Source: Microthyrium microscopicum
Taxonomy: Eukaryota > Ascomycota > Dothideomycetes > Microthyriales > Microthyriaceae
Assembly (NCBI GenBank): GCA_010405405.1
Contig: MU004237.1
Span: forward strand, 104,014 to 168,013
Direction of reading: 5' to 3'
DNA: 64,000 bases
The number at the start of each line of letters is the position of its first letter. Positions within the stretch are counted from its first letter, which is position 1. Shown piece by piece: positions 48,439 through 61,199 of this stretch. Position numbers and translations under genes: made by a program. The notes under the pieces are model-generated. The model saw nothing but the letters and a program-made list of their open reading frames with translations, did no database searches and was not told where the DNA came from.

Positions 48439-51400
48439 ATGGCAAGCCGTAATGATATCGCCGTTATTGGCATGAGTTGTCGATTTCCAGGCGAAGCTAA
48501 ATCTCCAGATGAGTTCTTCGAGATGCTCCTGCACGGTCGTTCGGCTTGGAGCGAGATTCCCAACGACAGATTTGATATCAACTCTTACTGGCATCCAAGC
48601 CATGACAGACATGGATGTATGGTTGGCCGTGGTGGACACTTTCTCGCTGAAGATGTTGGACTATTTGACGCGCCGGTAAGCTGATTTTCGATACTCACAA
48701 TCCAGTCATCTGCGACTTGACTAACAAGAAACAGTTTTGTGAGTCGAAAGGGTTGCTGTGACACTGATAAACAGAAACTAAATGTTGACTAGTTTCCTTC
48801 ACTGCTGCTGAAGCTCAAGCAATGGATCCACAGCATCGGATGCTGCTTGAAGTCACCTATGAATCTCTAGAGAACGGTGCGAAACTTCTTGAATGACGAT
48901 TCCGAGAACTGTGAGATCTGACTGAATTTAGCGGGGATACCTCTTCATACCATTGCTGGATCCGACATGCCGTGCTTTGTAGGGGGTTTCACCAAAGGCA
49001 AGCCATATAGAATCAACGTTTCAAAATAACAGCTAACATTGCCAAAGACTATGAGAAGCTTTCAAGTAACGACCTTGATGACACGCTTTTATATTCGGTG
49101 ACAGGAAATGGTATCTCTATGCTATCGAATCGTCTGAGTTGGTTTTATGACCTTCGTGGCGAGTCTGTGACATTTGACACGGCCTGCTCGAGCTCTCTTG
49201 TGGCTCTACATCACGCATGTGCCTCTGTTCGTGCATCTAAAAGCGGATGTAGGCAGGCAATTGTGGCAGGCTCGAATCTTATGTTGATTCCTGATCCAAT
49301 GGTTACAATGAACCCATTACACATGCTGAGCCCTGATTCACAGTGCTTTACTTTCGATAAGCGTGCGAATGGTTTCGTTCGTGGCGAAGGCTTTGGGGTA
49401 TTGATCCTCAAACATATTGACGACGCTATACGGGACAACGACCATATACACGCAGTCATTAGGGGAACAGGGGTTAATCAAGATGGCCGAACACCTGGAA
49501 TAACACTTCCAAGCGCCGACGCTCAGGCACGCCTGATACAAGCCACTTATGAAGCTTTCAATCTATCAACCTCAAAAACAACATACTTTGAAGCACATGG
49601 GACTGGCACACCAGCAGGCGATGCAGCGGAAATTGCTGCGATCGCGTCTGTTTTCAACCGGTCGAATGCTGAAAATCCACTTTTCGTAGGATCAGTGAAG
49701 CCAAACATTGGACATCTCGAAGGCGCCGCTGGAATAGCTAGTCTGATCAAATCAATCCTAGCGGTTTCGAAAGGCATCATTTTTCCTAGCATCAACTTTG
49801 AACATCCAAATCCAAAATTGAAGCTGAGTGAGCGCAATCTCAAAATCGCAACGGAGCCTACTCCTTGGCCAACTTCAGGACTGAGACGTGCGTCAATAAA
49901 TTCATTCGGTTACGGTGGTACAAATGCTCACTGCGTAATTGACGATGCATTCAACTATTTGCAAGAAAGAGGATTATCAGGTCACACGGAAACACTATTG
50001 GATACTCCAGCGGGCTCTCCTCAGCATTCTCGTGGGGACTCAGGTATTGATATGGGTGACGGCCAAATTATTGCTCAGATATCAGCTTTACCCAAGCCGA
50101 CTCTTATCACTCTTTCGACTCCAGATCAAGCGGCACTTTTGCGGTTAGCGAAAAGTCACTCCGAGGATCTGAAATCACGCATATTATATCAATCACAAAT
50201 ACCGTCTGATTATCTGGAAGATCTTGCCTTCACATACAATTCCCGAAGAAGCGTCATGCAATGGCGAACATGTACCGTTGCATATAACACAGCAGACCTT
50301 GCCGAGAATTTCTCAAGCATTCAAGCTCCAGTTCGTAAGACTGCTTCACCAGGCCTCATTTTTTGCTTCACTGGCCAAGGCGCTCAGTGGTATGCCATGG
50401 GCCGCGAGCTCATGATTTACGATGTGTATAGATCATCTGTTGAAACTGCTGCCAGCTACCTGTCCTCTACTTTGGGCTGTTCTTGGAGCGTAATGACTGA
50501 GTTGTTCGCAGATGAGATGAAGTCCAACATAAACATGGCCCAGTATTCTCAACCTTTATGTACCATTGTACAAGTCGCTCTGGTCGATCTTCTTCAACAT
50601 TGGGGTGCAGCACCAAAGATTGTGGTGGGCCACTCCAGTGGAGAAATTGCTTCTGCATATGCTTCGGGTGCAATTTCGGCTGAGGATGCCTGGAAGATTG
50701 GTTACCACCGGGGCCGGTTATGCGGAATGATAAAAGAACTGGCACCAGAGCTTCATGGCTCAATGCTGGCTGTTGGTCTTTCACCTCAAGATATTGAACC
50801 ATTCATTTCGAAACTTAACGTCAAGGAGAGTGAAACTCTTACAATAGCCTGTTACAATAGCCCAACGAATATCACCATGTCCGGGGACACTCATCTCATA
50901 TGCCAACTCGAGATAGAACTGCAACACGCAGGCGTGTTCTGTCGTCTTCTTCGAGTCGAAAATGCATATCACTCAGCACATATCAAGACTATCTCAGAGC
51001 TCTTTAGGTCTTCAATTGCTGATATAAAGCCGAAGGCAATGACTGCAGGCGTCGTGATGTTCAGTAGTGTCACCGCGGGTAGAGTTCAAGGAGAAGATTT
51101 AGGAGTCGAATATTGGATAGGCAACACACTGGCTCCAGCAAGTTTCACTCAAGCACTTGAAGCAGCTCTGTTGGCTCCAAAAGCTACGTCAAGGAATCTG
51201 AATGGAGTACCTTCAGTCAACACGATCATTGAAATTGGACCACATAGCGCTCTAAAAGGTCCAATCAGAGAGATCCTTGCTAAGGTGAAGAAGGCAGACT
51301 CAATATCTTACGTGACAACATTGATTCGCAACAAGTCAGCAGCTGATACAGCTGTTACGGCAATAGGCGCCTTGTGGTGTCGGGGATTTGATGTCGCTCT

Positions 51401-54400
51401 TAATCGAGTTAATAGTATTTCCGCCACGCCTCGTACAAGAACCCCGATCGTGGACCTCCCAAAATACCCGTGGAATCACGATCACCGCTACTGGTAAGTA
51501 AAATAACCAGACACCCGACTTGTATGCCTGTATGCTAATTTTATCGTTAACTTGAAGGCATGAGAGCACTTCGTTCCAGAGTCACCGATTTCGAGCTGCT
51601 CCGAGAACAGACCTGTTGGGAAGGCCGGAACAAGAATTTGACTGGAACTACCCTACCTGGAAGAACTTCATCCGTATCTCAGAGCAGCCTTGGATAAGAG
51701 ATCACCAAGTCCATGGTAGCATTATTTTTCCAGCAGCGGCAATGCTTTGTGCCGCAGTGGAAGCCGCCAAAGCTCTTGTGGACGACTCCAATGCAGTCAG
51801 GCAGTACGAATTCCGCAATGTCAATATTGGTCGGGCGCTGGTTATCCCACAATCAGATCCCGGAATCGAGGTGTGGACAAGGCTGAAGCCGCTGCGGAGA
51901 ATTTCCAAGACAGATGTAGTCCACCGCTATCAATTCACGTTTACCTCTCTTGAGGCAACTTCTTTCCAGGATAGGACATACGTGGAACATGCTTCTGGAA
52001 CCGTAACAATAACATACAAAGAAAATCACGAAACAGATGATGACGAGCAGAAGAGAAAAACATCTTTCACTCATGAACGTTATCTGCGAGCCTTGGAATC
52101 CTGTACTAAGGAAGTCACCGGGAAAGAACACTATTCAATGACTCAAAGTATGGGAATAGAGTATGGCCCTGCTTTCAATGGTCTCAAATCAGTAAACAGT
52201 GGATCAGGCGAAGCCACATTTCTTCTTGAAATCCAGGATATACAATCTATGATGCCATCAAACTTTGAATACCCTTTCCTTTTGCACCCAACGACACTGG
52301 ATGTAGTCTTGCACAGTTCAATTCAAGCTTTCATTGCTGCAGAGAACCGCACAAAAGATGCCATGGTACCCGTTGGGTTTGAGAAGATCATAATCTCAGC
52401 TAACATACCGAATGCTATTCACACAAAATTGATTGGCTATGCAAATGCGGCGAATACTGGTTTCAATCAAGCTTCGGCCCATATTAACATCAGCACCGAT
52501 GGGTGGCCCGAGACCTTGATTGAGGTTCATAACATGACGTTGAAGAGCTTGGGAAATGGTTCCACCGACAATGTACTGGCAGAACAGACTGACATACCAA
52601 TTCGGGTGGCCTCGAGACAAATTTGGAAACCTGCTATCGACTTGGTAGATCCTTCGAACAATGATTTGTCAAGACTCTTGTGTAAGGAATTTACCTCTAC
52701 AGAAGACTTGACCATGTGTGCTGCAACAGGGACAAGAGTCGCTGCAATATACATTAAACGGGCGCTACGTATGTTGCCACTAGAGATACAGTCAAAGGTA
52801 TCGGAATCATCAACAAAGGTCCTAGCTTGGATGACAGACCGTTACGACTTGGCTTTGAGCTATAAGCTTCCCAACCAGACAGAATCCGAATGTTGCTGGA
52901 CTTGCATGAGCTTCGAGGAAGAGCAAACCCTTATCGATTCGTTCAAAGAAATGAGTCCTACACATGGAGAAGTGCTTGAAAGAATTGGAACTGATCTGAT
53001 CCCAATTCTTACAGGCCTAGTTGAGCCTTACCAACTCCTTTCACAAAATGGAGCTTTGTTGAAGTCTTATACTGATGATTATATTCGTACTGCAGATCTC
53101 GCCATGCTCAAATCTTGGTTTGATCTTCAGGGCCATAAACACCCAGATATGAAGATTCTCGAGATAGGAGCTGGTACCCCTTCGGCCACCTTACAGATAT
53201 TAAGTACTTTAGATAAGGATGGTGGAACAAGCGTGCCTCGATTCCGCTCCTTTTGCATCACGGACACAGAGGACAAGGTTTTGGAGGCAGCCCAGGCAGT
53301 CCTCAAAGACTGGGATGAATTTCTGGAGTACAAAGCTCTTGATATTAAAATGGATCCACAAAGTCAGGGATTTTTACTTGGTTCTTTGGACGTCATTACC
53401 TGCGGCAGCAATTTGTTTGCTGTTGATCTTGATAGCGCCTTTTGGAACTGTTTTCAGCTTCTGAAACCAGGAGGAAAGCTAGTCGTCAACAGACCAATCT
53501 GGACATCGGACCATATTGAACTGATATCCAGAGTTGTGCCACAACTGCGGCCCTCACATGATGACAACAATCTGTCTCTAGACCGCTGGGCAGAACGTTT
53601 GCGACTTGCAGGTTTCCAAGTTCAGAAGCCTATCATCGCCCAAGATACCTCAGGCAATCCTCATACGGCCATGCTAATTGCTCGAAAGCCAGTACGTAGA
53701 AGAGTAGAAGCTTTAAAGGAGGTTACAATTATCAAACCAGTCAGAGGGGGCGATGCTGGTGATATACTGGTCAACAGACTGGTCAAGAATTACACAGATT
53801 ATGGATCTGTAGTCAATGTTTTGGCTCTTGAGCAGGTGTCTCTACTGACCGATCCGCTCTCTACGAGAGAACCAAGCCTGGGAGGAGTGATTTCGCTAGT
53901 GGAAGCTTTTGAACCGGTGGCCGTTCGTTGTTCACAACAAGAGTTCGAAGCCATTCAATCAATAGTCCTGGCAAGCAACAAATTGCTTTGGGTCTCCTGC
54001 AGAGTATCCGAAATTGGTATCAGGGAGCCTGATGCTTGCATAGTATCAGGTATCCTTCGCACCGCCCGTTCTGAGAATGTAAGTCTACGTGCGCAGGAAT
54101 TGCATGTAAAGAGGCGAGTTACATCTCAGATCCACGAAGTCGCTGCCATAATCCGCCGGGTCGCATACAATACCTGGGACAACACTTCTGAAGAGTTGTT
54201 TGAAAATGAAATCGTCGAGGTCGATGGCTTCCTTCAGGTACCGAGAATAGTTGACGATGTGCGAATGAACAGGACTCTACAATCTTTGGGTCGTGTTCGA
54301 GAACCAGAGTTACACTCTTTGTCACAAATCATTCGTCCATTAAAATTGACGGTCGGAACTCCTGGACTTCTTGAAACGCTACACTTCACTGACGATCCTT

Positions 54401-56569
54401 CATTCGAATCGGACCTTTCGCATGATCATGTGGAGATTGATGTAAAGGCGATTGGTCTTGATATTCAGTAAGCAAAAACACTCATAGAATATCGAATGAG
54501 GAGTACTAATGCATTTTAGTGACGCCCTTGTCGCGACAGCGAAGGTTCCCGGCTTCGACATGGGCCTCGATGCGGCTGGTATTGTTGTGAAAGCTGGATC
54601 GAGCGTCTCTAATATCTCAGTTGGCGACCGGGTGGCCTTCATGCACCCTGGAAGTCTATGTACGAAAGCACGCATTGATTCCACTTTACTGCAGAAGCTT
54701 CCCAACAACATGTCATTCGAAGAAGGTGCTGCCATTCCAGCTACCTTTGTAGCAGCATATCATGCTCTAATCGAGACTGCTAGGCTGTCACAAGAGGACA
54801 CAGTTTTGATTCATGCTACGCCTGGGGGACTTGGCCAAGCTGTTATCGCTACTGCCCAATTGATGGGTGCCGAGATCTTCGTTACGGTGGATTCAGAGAT
54901 TCATAAAGAGTCTATAATCTTAAACTTTGGGCTGGCACCAGACCATGTCTTTGTCTACCACTCGTTGAGCTTTGTAGACGGTATCAATCGCCTGACTGCT
55001 GGAAAAGGGGCTGATATTGTCCTAACCACCTTGTCTGGTGAAGCCTTGCGAGCAACCTGGGACTGTGTGGCATTGTTTGGGAGAGTTGTGACTATCCATA
55101 CAGGGAAAATACTGGAGAGCAACCAAAGCGACGCGGTGGACACGAGAATACTGACCTCTAAGAACATCACTCTTTCTTCAGCCAGTGTCGTTGATCTTCT
55201 GCGTCATGCACCTCGAAGAGCTGCCAGTACCTTGGAAGCTATCTTCAGTATCATTCGAGATGGCAGGTTGAAGCCAAGACAGCCAACAGTCACCGACTTG
55301 ACTGATATAGGCATTGCAATCCGTAATGTCGAGAACGAAGCTTCATTGAACAAACAGGTTCTGAAAATCTCCGAAGTTTCAGAGGTAAACGCAATACAGC
55401 CGGACTTACATCCACTGAAGTTCAACCCAAATGCATCTTATGTGCTAGCGGGCGGATTAGGTGGAGTAGGTCGAGGGCTTGCTTCGTACATGGCTCAGCA
55501 TGGTGCTAAGCACATCGCCTTTCTTTCCCGAAGTGGAGGTTCAGGTCCAGAAGCCGGACGCACTCTCGAGCAATTAAAGGAGGTGGGAGTCAATGCTGCA
55601 GCTTACGCATGTGACATAGCCGATCACTCTGCGGTTGCTGCTGTATTGGACCAAGTTGCTCTAGAAATGCCACCCATAAAGGGTCTCGTCCAAGCAGCTA
55701 TGGTGATCAGCGATGGTTTGTTTGAGACCATGTCCTTTGAGAGTTGGAAGACTTCGACTTTGCCGAAAATCCAAGGCACCTGGAATCTGCACGAGCTTAT
55801 GCCAAACGACCTCGACTTCTTTATACTATTTTCTTCGGCGTCAGGTATACTTGGAAATCGGGGGCAGTCCAACTACGCCGCTGGAAATACCTATCAGGAT
55901 GCAGTCACACATTACCGTCGAAGTCTAGGTCTTGCATCGACAACGCTTGATTTTGGTGCTATCAAAGACATTGGCTGGCTTTCAGAGCACCAGGAACAGC
56001 CAGTGCTACAAGGGGCGGAACGACTGACGATTACTGCTGAACAACTGTTTGCAATTTTCAAGAGCGCTGTGACGGGATATACCGACAACAACACTAGATT
56101 GCCATGCCAGCTGATGACGGGACTAGGTACTGGCGGCCTTGAAAGATTAACTCTAGATGAAGGAGGGACAGATTATTACTGGCTTTCAGAGTCTGCCAAG
56201 TTCTCCTACTTACAGATGCTCGATAGTCAACTCGTGTCAGGCGGCAGGGAGCTCAACGGAACACGCGAGCTAAAGGACTCTTTTTCAATGGTTACAAGCT
56301 TCACAGCCGCGATTGAACTTATTACAAAGGCATTGGCAGACAAAATTGCCAAGAGCCTATTGGTTGAATCAAGTGAAATTGATCTCGATGCTCCCATCTC
56401 ATTCTACGGCATTGACTCACTGATGGCGGCGGAGATGCGAAATTGGTGTCTCAAAGAACTGCAAGCTGATATCCCGGTTTTTGAGTTTTTGGGTAGTGTC
56501 ACATTGGTAGCACTGGCTCGTCAAATTGCAGAGAGTAGCGCTTTGGTTCCTGATCACCTGGAAAGATGA
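48439..56569 (+). CDS. Highly reducing polyketide synthase, KS-AT-DH-psiMT-ER-KR-ACP
   Basis: Seven exons: 48439-48675, 48735-48738 (4 nt), 48793-48876, 48932-48997, 49048-51493, 51558-54467 and 54520-56569 (2598 aa). The 4-nt exon is needed to read DAPFFSFTAAEA. Intron 4 (48998-49047) is GC-AG. KS: Cys177 (DTACSSS), His314 (EAHGTGT), His353 (NIGHLEG). AT: FTGQGAQ about 572, Ser660 (GHSSGE). DH: His995 (HQVHGSIIFP), Asp1194. MT: EIGAGTPSAT (about 1481) departs from the normal ExGxGTGG, and the downstream NVLHAT-type motif reads NLFAVD, so methylation is doubtful. ER: HATPGGLGQA (about 2018). KR: GGLGGVG (about 2227), Tyr2368. ACP: Ser2549 (GIDSLMA). No TE or transferase at the end, so the chain must be released in trans. 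Confidence 0.95.
48735..48738 (+). other. 4-nt micro-exon (exon 2 of the PKS)
   Basis: The sequence cag|tttt|gtgagt sits between two introns of 59 and 54 nt. Joining exon 1, these four bases and exon 3 gives APFFSFTAAEA, the conserved PKS motif. Skipping it shifts the frame. Confidence 0.8.
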
Positions 56570-57043
56570 ACGATGGATTTGTATGTTCGCGGTAGATAGT
56601 GCGGACTTCAAATCGAGAATCCTTAGCTAGAATAAATTCGATGTGTAACTTGTGCTAACTATGATGAGTTTGGAAGCTATTTCTGTAAGAAGAACTGAAC
56701 TGAATCAAGCGTTGAAGCGCTCTTTCAGTAACCTAACACACTGCATTGTTGGTCTGTCGGGCTCACCGAACTGTACGAATTGTACAAGAGCTCTCATGCA
56801 GGCCGAGTTAGATGCATGCGGATTCAATAGGTGTGATAATTAGGGAGACTTTGGTGCCAGTTAGTGTCGTACAACCAGGTAGGTTCAGAGAGACCATTGG
56901 CAGGAAACAAGGATAATGGTTTGTTGCATGCTGGTTACTGGCCGGATCCATTGGACCCGATTTATATATCGCCGCTTACTCGTGTCGTGTACCGCCGTTC
57001 AAAACTACCAGATAGTAGCCACGGCTTCATATCATATTTAAAA
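56570..57043. other. Short gap between PKS and acyl-CoA synthetase
   Basis: About 470 bases with both genes on the same strand. It holds PKS 3' UTR and the synthetase promoter. A 63-codon frame (56652-56843) has no motif. The synthetase frame is open further upstream but has no ATG there. Confidence 0.4.
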
Positions 57044-59004
57044 ATGCACCTGCCAGATCGGTATACAGATCTATCCTACCTCGACTTACTCTCTTATACC
57101 TTTGAGAACTTGTCGTCGTATGACCAGAACCAAAGTGTAAGTTTGACATCCTTTAGAGTCAGTCCTTCGGTCATTAAAAATATGTAGATTTATGTCGACG
57201 CTCACGATGAGACCAACCATCTTTCCGCGTTCCAGATCAAGAAGTATGTTGGGAGACTAATCAGTGGCTTCCGAGCATATGGTCTGAAACCTGGAGACTG
57301 TGTGTTCGTGCACTCCTTCAACAATGTGAGCTTTCTTATTGATATTAAGGGAGACATTTGTACTTATGCATTAGCGAAGATCTGGTATACAACTTTGTAC
57401 CTTGCAATTATCGGTGCAGGTGGATGCTGTGCATCAGCCAACCCAAGCTACAAGACATTGGAAATTATTGACCTATTCACGCTTGCTGAAGCAAAATTCG
57501 TAGTCGTTGAACCCGAGCTTCTTCCTAACATACTCCCGGCTATAAAACAATATGGCCTGCCTCTGGCTAACGTCTTCACCTTTGATATGAAAACCAAAAC
57601 AGATTCCAGTGGTTTGACTGCTTTGGGGTCGTTCTTGACATATGCAGAAAGTGACTGGGTTCAATTCAACGATGCAAAACAAGCAAAGGAAACAGTTGCT
57701 GCGCTGCTTTTTACTAGTGGCACCACTGGTCTTCCAAAGGCAGCCGCTATGTCACATTTCTCACTTGTCTCTATGAATGTGGCGATACGTGATCCGGAGC
57801 CGAAACCATACGAGGTAAGAAAACATAAAACCCTTTCCTTTTGGTACTACCTTATGTAGAAACATAGGGTGCGCGCGATGTCCTAGCAACTCACTTTGTC
57901 CTAGGTCAATCGACTTCTTTGCTTGCCTCAATTTCACTCATTCAATGCATCACTCACTCATGTGGCGCCGCTAAGAGATGGCCATCCTATCCATATCATG
58001 CGTCGATTCAATCTTGAGCATTACATCGAATACGCGCAGCAGCATCGCATCACTGAAACAACAATGGTCCCTCCTATAGTCATGCAGATCCAAGCCTTCT
58101 GCTTGAAAGAACGAGTCTCGCTTTCTACCCTTCAATTGATCCTATGTGCGGGTTCTCCGCTGGAGAAGGAACTCTCCAAATCAATGTTGAAACTCCTATC
58201 ACCCACAGCGCGAATGTATCAGGTGTACGGTATGTCGGAAACAGGATGGATCACTTCTCTTTTTTATCCACAAGTAGACGAGTCAGGAAGTGTTGGGCGG
58301 CTTCTCCCGAATGTAGAGTGCAAGTACGTTTGATCGAATCTCGAACATACACAGTACATTAGGCGATGGACTAACGCATGCGTAGAATTGTAGATGAGAA
58401 CGGTGCAAAAGTTCTGGAAGGCTGCCACGGCGAGCTTCTCGTCCATGGCCCAGCACTAATGACTGGATACTTAGGTAATCCTGAGGCAACTAAGCAAGCC
58501 TTTGTTGGCAGTTGGTTGAAAACTGGGGACGTTGGCTATATGCAGCAGGGAATGATCTATATTGTTGATCGTGTCAAGGTAAGATTCCTATGCGCACCGG
58601 ACCTCGGGCATCGTTTGGACTCAACGGTTCCAATACTAACGCAGTTGATTGCATAGGACATGATAAAGGTGCGAGGCTGGCAGGTTGCTCCTTCAGAGCT
58701 AGAGGCCCATCTTCGCACTCATCCCGCTGTTGCTGATGTTGGTGTCGTTGGAATCAGCCTTCCAGACAGTCTCGGCGAACTACCTGCAGCTTATGTTGTG
58801 CTCAAAGAACCGCAAATTGACCGTCCAGTGACTGCGGATGAATTGATCGAGTATTTGGGAAACCGTTTATCCAAAATCAAAGCTTTATCTGGTGGGATCC
58901 GATTCGTAGACTCAATCCCTCGCAATGTTAGTGGGAAGATCTTGCGCAAGGAGTTGAGACAGCGAGCACAACAAGACTTCAATATTAGCAAAACTGTCGA
59001 TTAA
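57044..59004 (+). CDS. Acyl-CoA synthetase, 4-coumarate-CoA ligase-like (ANL superfamily)
   Basis: Six exons: 57044-57136, 57188-57325, 57380-57814, 57905-58323, 58386-58578 and 58657-59004 (541 aa). ATG 57044 (MHLPDRYTDLSYLDLLSYTF) fits the family start. The second intron (57326-57379, 54 nt) has no stop and a length divisible by three, so the frame stays open across it, but removing it restores HSFNNIWYTTLYLAIIGAGG. ATP-binding loop: LLFTSGTTGLPKA. MYQVYGMSETGW, GSWLKTGDVGYM and DMIKVRGWQVAPSELE follow. The catalytic Lys is in PRNVSGKILRKELR. It ends without a clear PTS1 tripeptide (C-terminus KTVD). It could activate a free polyketide acid or a starter or side-chain acid as AMP ester and CoA thioester. 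Role inferred from context. Confidence 0.9.
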
Positions 59005-59440
59005 TATCGTCACATTGTGTCGCTATGTGTATGCCAGGGGATATCAATTGACTTGGAATCAAGGTTAAAGCGAAGGCGCGTTTCCTTTGTTGTGCATTAA
59101 GATGAAATTCCAAAGACAATAGAAAAGCAACTTATGGTCGTCAGTGGCATTGTTTATCTTTACAGACAGTGATATAAAGGCAGGTCATACACAAGATAAG
59201 GCAGTGAGAATGAGACGCGAGTTCAATGTTGAGTTAAAAAAGATGGCATCGACGCGTCGTTGATTTTCTGTTACAGACAATGACTAATACAACATCGATA
59301 CATTTCGGCTAGCTAGCTGTACACTAGTCCACAACAGGCATTAGATTACCCGTAAATAAATCATAGCTTTGCGTCTTCCAGAAAGTAGAATAGCTTCGAA
59401 ACCACCGACAGATTTCATCAACTACATCCCCATCGTCGCA
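59005..59440. other. Right cluster boundary, intergenic
   Basis: About 440 bases with no gene seen. The next gene is a conserved ER protein, so the cluster probably ends here. Confidence 0.4.
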
Positions 59441-59973
59441 ATGACAATCCTCTCATCCACCTTCAATCTCCTCGGAGTTATCCTTCTAACACATGCGTCA
59501 GTAAACCCAAACCGGAACCCATCCAGAAGCTAATCATCCCCAAGCGCCTACTCAGCCTACGAGCATTCCCTCCTGAGCTCTTCCACCAGCGCGGCCAACA
59601 ATGCAAAGCCATCCACCAAGGCATCCCCATCTTCTACCTCTCTGCCGCCGGATATCGTAGTTGAAGCGCTCTTAAGCACGGCCATCTTACTCATTGGCAT
59701 CGTGATAGGGGCACCAAAGCTCCGACCGATCGAGTGGGCAGCATGGGCTGGTGAGGCCGAGCAAGACACACGACGACCTAGAGGCAAGAAACGATTTGAG
59801 GGTGATGGAGGGGCCGAGGGCACGAGTATGGCTTGGCTGGAGGACAGAAAAGGGTTTTGGGACGTGAGAGTAAGACAAACCCGTAACCATCAGAGCCGAG
59901 TATAGATCTAACTGCGTTATAGGGAAAGAAAAAGGCTTTCGCAGATTGGGTGCGCGAAAATGGAAGTAAATAG
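59441..59973 (+). CDS. EMC5: ER membrane protein complex subunit 5 (EMC5/MMGT1 family)
   Basis: Three exons: 59441-59496, 59545-59869 and 59923-59973 (143 aa). Phases fit: CAT GC|C GCC TAC at intron 1 and AGA|GGA at intron 2. Two membrane segments: residues about 1-20 (TILSSTFNLLGVILLTHAAY) and about 60-80 (ALLSTAILLIGIVIGAP). AAYSAYEHSLLSSS and the ending KKKAFADWVREN are as in other fungal Emc5 proteins. EMC inserts tail-anchored and multi-span proteins into the ER membrane, and subunit 5 is part of the core. Conserved housekeeping gene, so it marks the right end of the cluster. Confidence 0.88.
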
Positions 59974-60249
59974 TAGGTCAGTCCGAGTCATCGCCCATCA
60001 TGTCAAACCTCCGCTGATAATGATCCTAGATGCATTTGGTAAACCTGTATAAATAATACCCCCATTTGACGCCTCGCCAAAGAAGAAATCAGGCCAAAGT
60101 GTAATGTAGAGGCCAACAAGCAGTTGCTCCAATAACCCAATGCAATTTAGTATCCCTTGTTTCCATCGCAGAACTCCAATCCCAAACGCCTTCGTTGCCT
60201 TCCTCCACAACATCCATATGTTATTGGCTCGCGATCCGATGTCCTTCAC

Positions 60250-61199
60250 TCACGACATGAGTATCGCCTGCTTCGGTTCCGGACACGCAGCCCACGTATC
60301 ATTTCCCAACCCATCAATCTCCCTATCCGCACCAACGCCCTCACCCGCCTCCAGCGTCACTCCGCCCACCCACCACACCGCCGCCGTCACAATCTGCATG
60401 ACCACCGCAACTTCCTCCTCCGTACGCGGCGCATACACCATCACGAAGCCGCCCGGCACAAACCTACTCAGCCAGCCTCCGCTGCCAAGCGGATGCCGCT
60501 CGCCCCAGCCAGCGCGCAGTACAATCGCAGCATCAGCAGGGTGTAGCGTGAGATGCAAGGAGCCGTCAGACGGATGCGCGTGGCATACTTCGCCATTACA
60601 ATGAGGCGTCAAATTACGTGCTGTGCGCGCAAATAGACCAGGTCCATGTTTTTCGAAGCAGCTTGTCTTGCTGATTAGGACTTTTGGATGTGCGTTTGCT
60701 AGTGCGGCGATGTTTGTTCTGAGGATGTTGAAGATTCCGCTGGGTGCGTACTGGTCTGTCTGTCTATGTGGGGCGATGCCACGCACATTTGGTCGCTCAC
60801 CAGCTCGACGGGGTAGCTTGATCAAGACACCGGAGCGTTGCTTGAAGTGGGAGGGTACTGGGGCGGGCGTGAAAGGATCGCGGAGAGCGAAGATGGAGAG
60901 GAACTTGATGCGCAGATATCCGTAGGGACTGGAAGGCGTGCCGCCGGGACCGAGAGATATGAAGGCATGGTAGTCGTGGAGAATGGCGCGGGTGGTGTTG
61001 GTGAGAAGGACGATGATTGTTAGTGGAAGGCTGAGGGTGCTGAACAGAAAGAGGGCGATGCTGAGCTTGGGTGGGAGGAGCTCCCTGGAATTTTGTCAGT
61101 ACGAGGTTACGATGTGAAGCTAATACATGCTGGAATAGGTCAATGAGGTTCTCCGCGCAAAAACCTTGACGGCGATATAACCGTCAGTGCGGCAGTCAT
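60250..61199 (-). CDS. Luciferase-domain (DUF5519-like) protein with N-terminal membrane anchor
   Basis: Two exons, 61165-61199 and 60250-61084 (289 aa). The first is short (MTAALTVISPS) and joins in phase to RELLPPKLSIALFLFSTLSLPLTIIVLL, a membrane anchor. FISLGPGGTPSSPYGYLRIKFLSIFALRDPFTP and then CFEKHGPGLFAR, the HCNGEVCHAHPSDGSLHL motif, HPADAAIVL and GWGERHPL follow. They match the so-called luciferase-domain proteins of fungi, whose activity is unknown (no light role is implied). The exon-1 start is the weakest part: the donor is GTTTTT. A further minus-strand frame (59998-60249) continues past the stop and looks unrelated. Confidence 0.75.

Noticed and set aside
56864-57043. Upstream extension of the CoA synthetase frame
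   Set aside because: The frame is open but starts with GTG and has no ATG before 57044; ATG 57044 gives a family-like N-terminus.
57326-57379. 18 extra residues in the acyl-CoA synthetase suggested by the open frame
   Set aside because: The segment has GT-AG ends and interrupts a conserved block; treated as an intron and reported as a finding.
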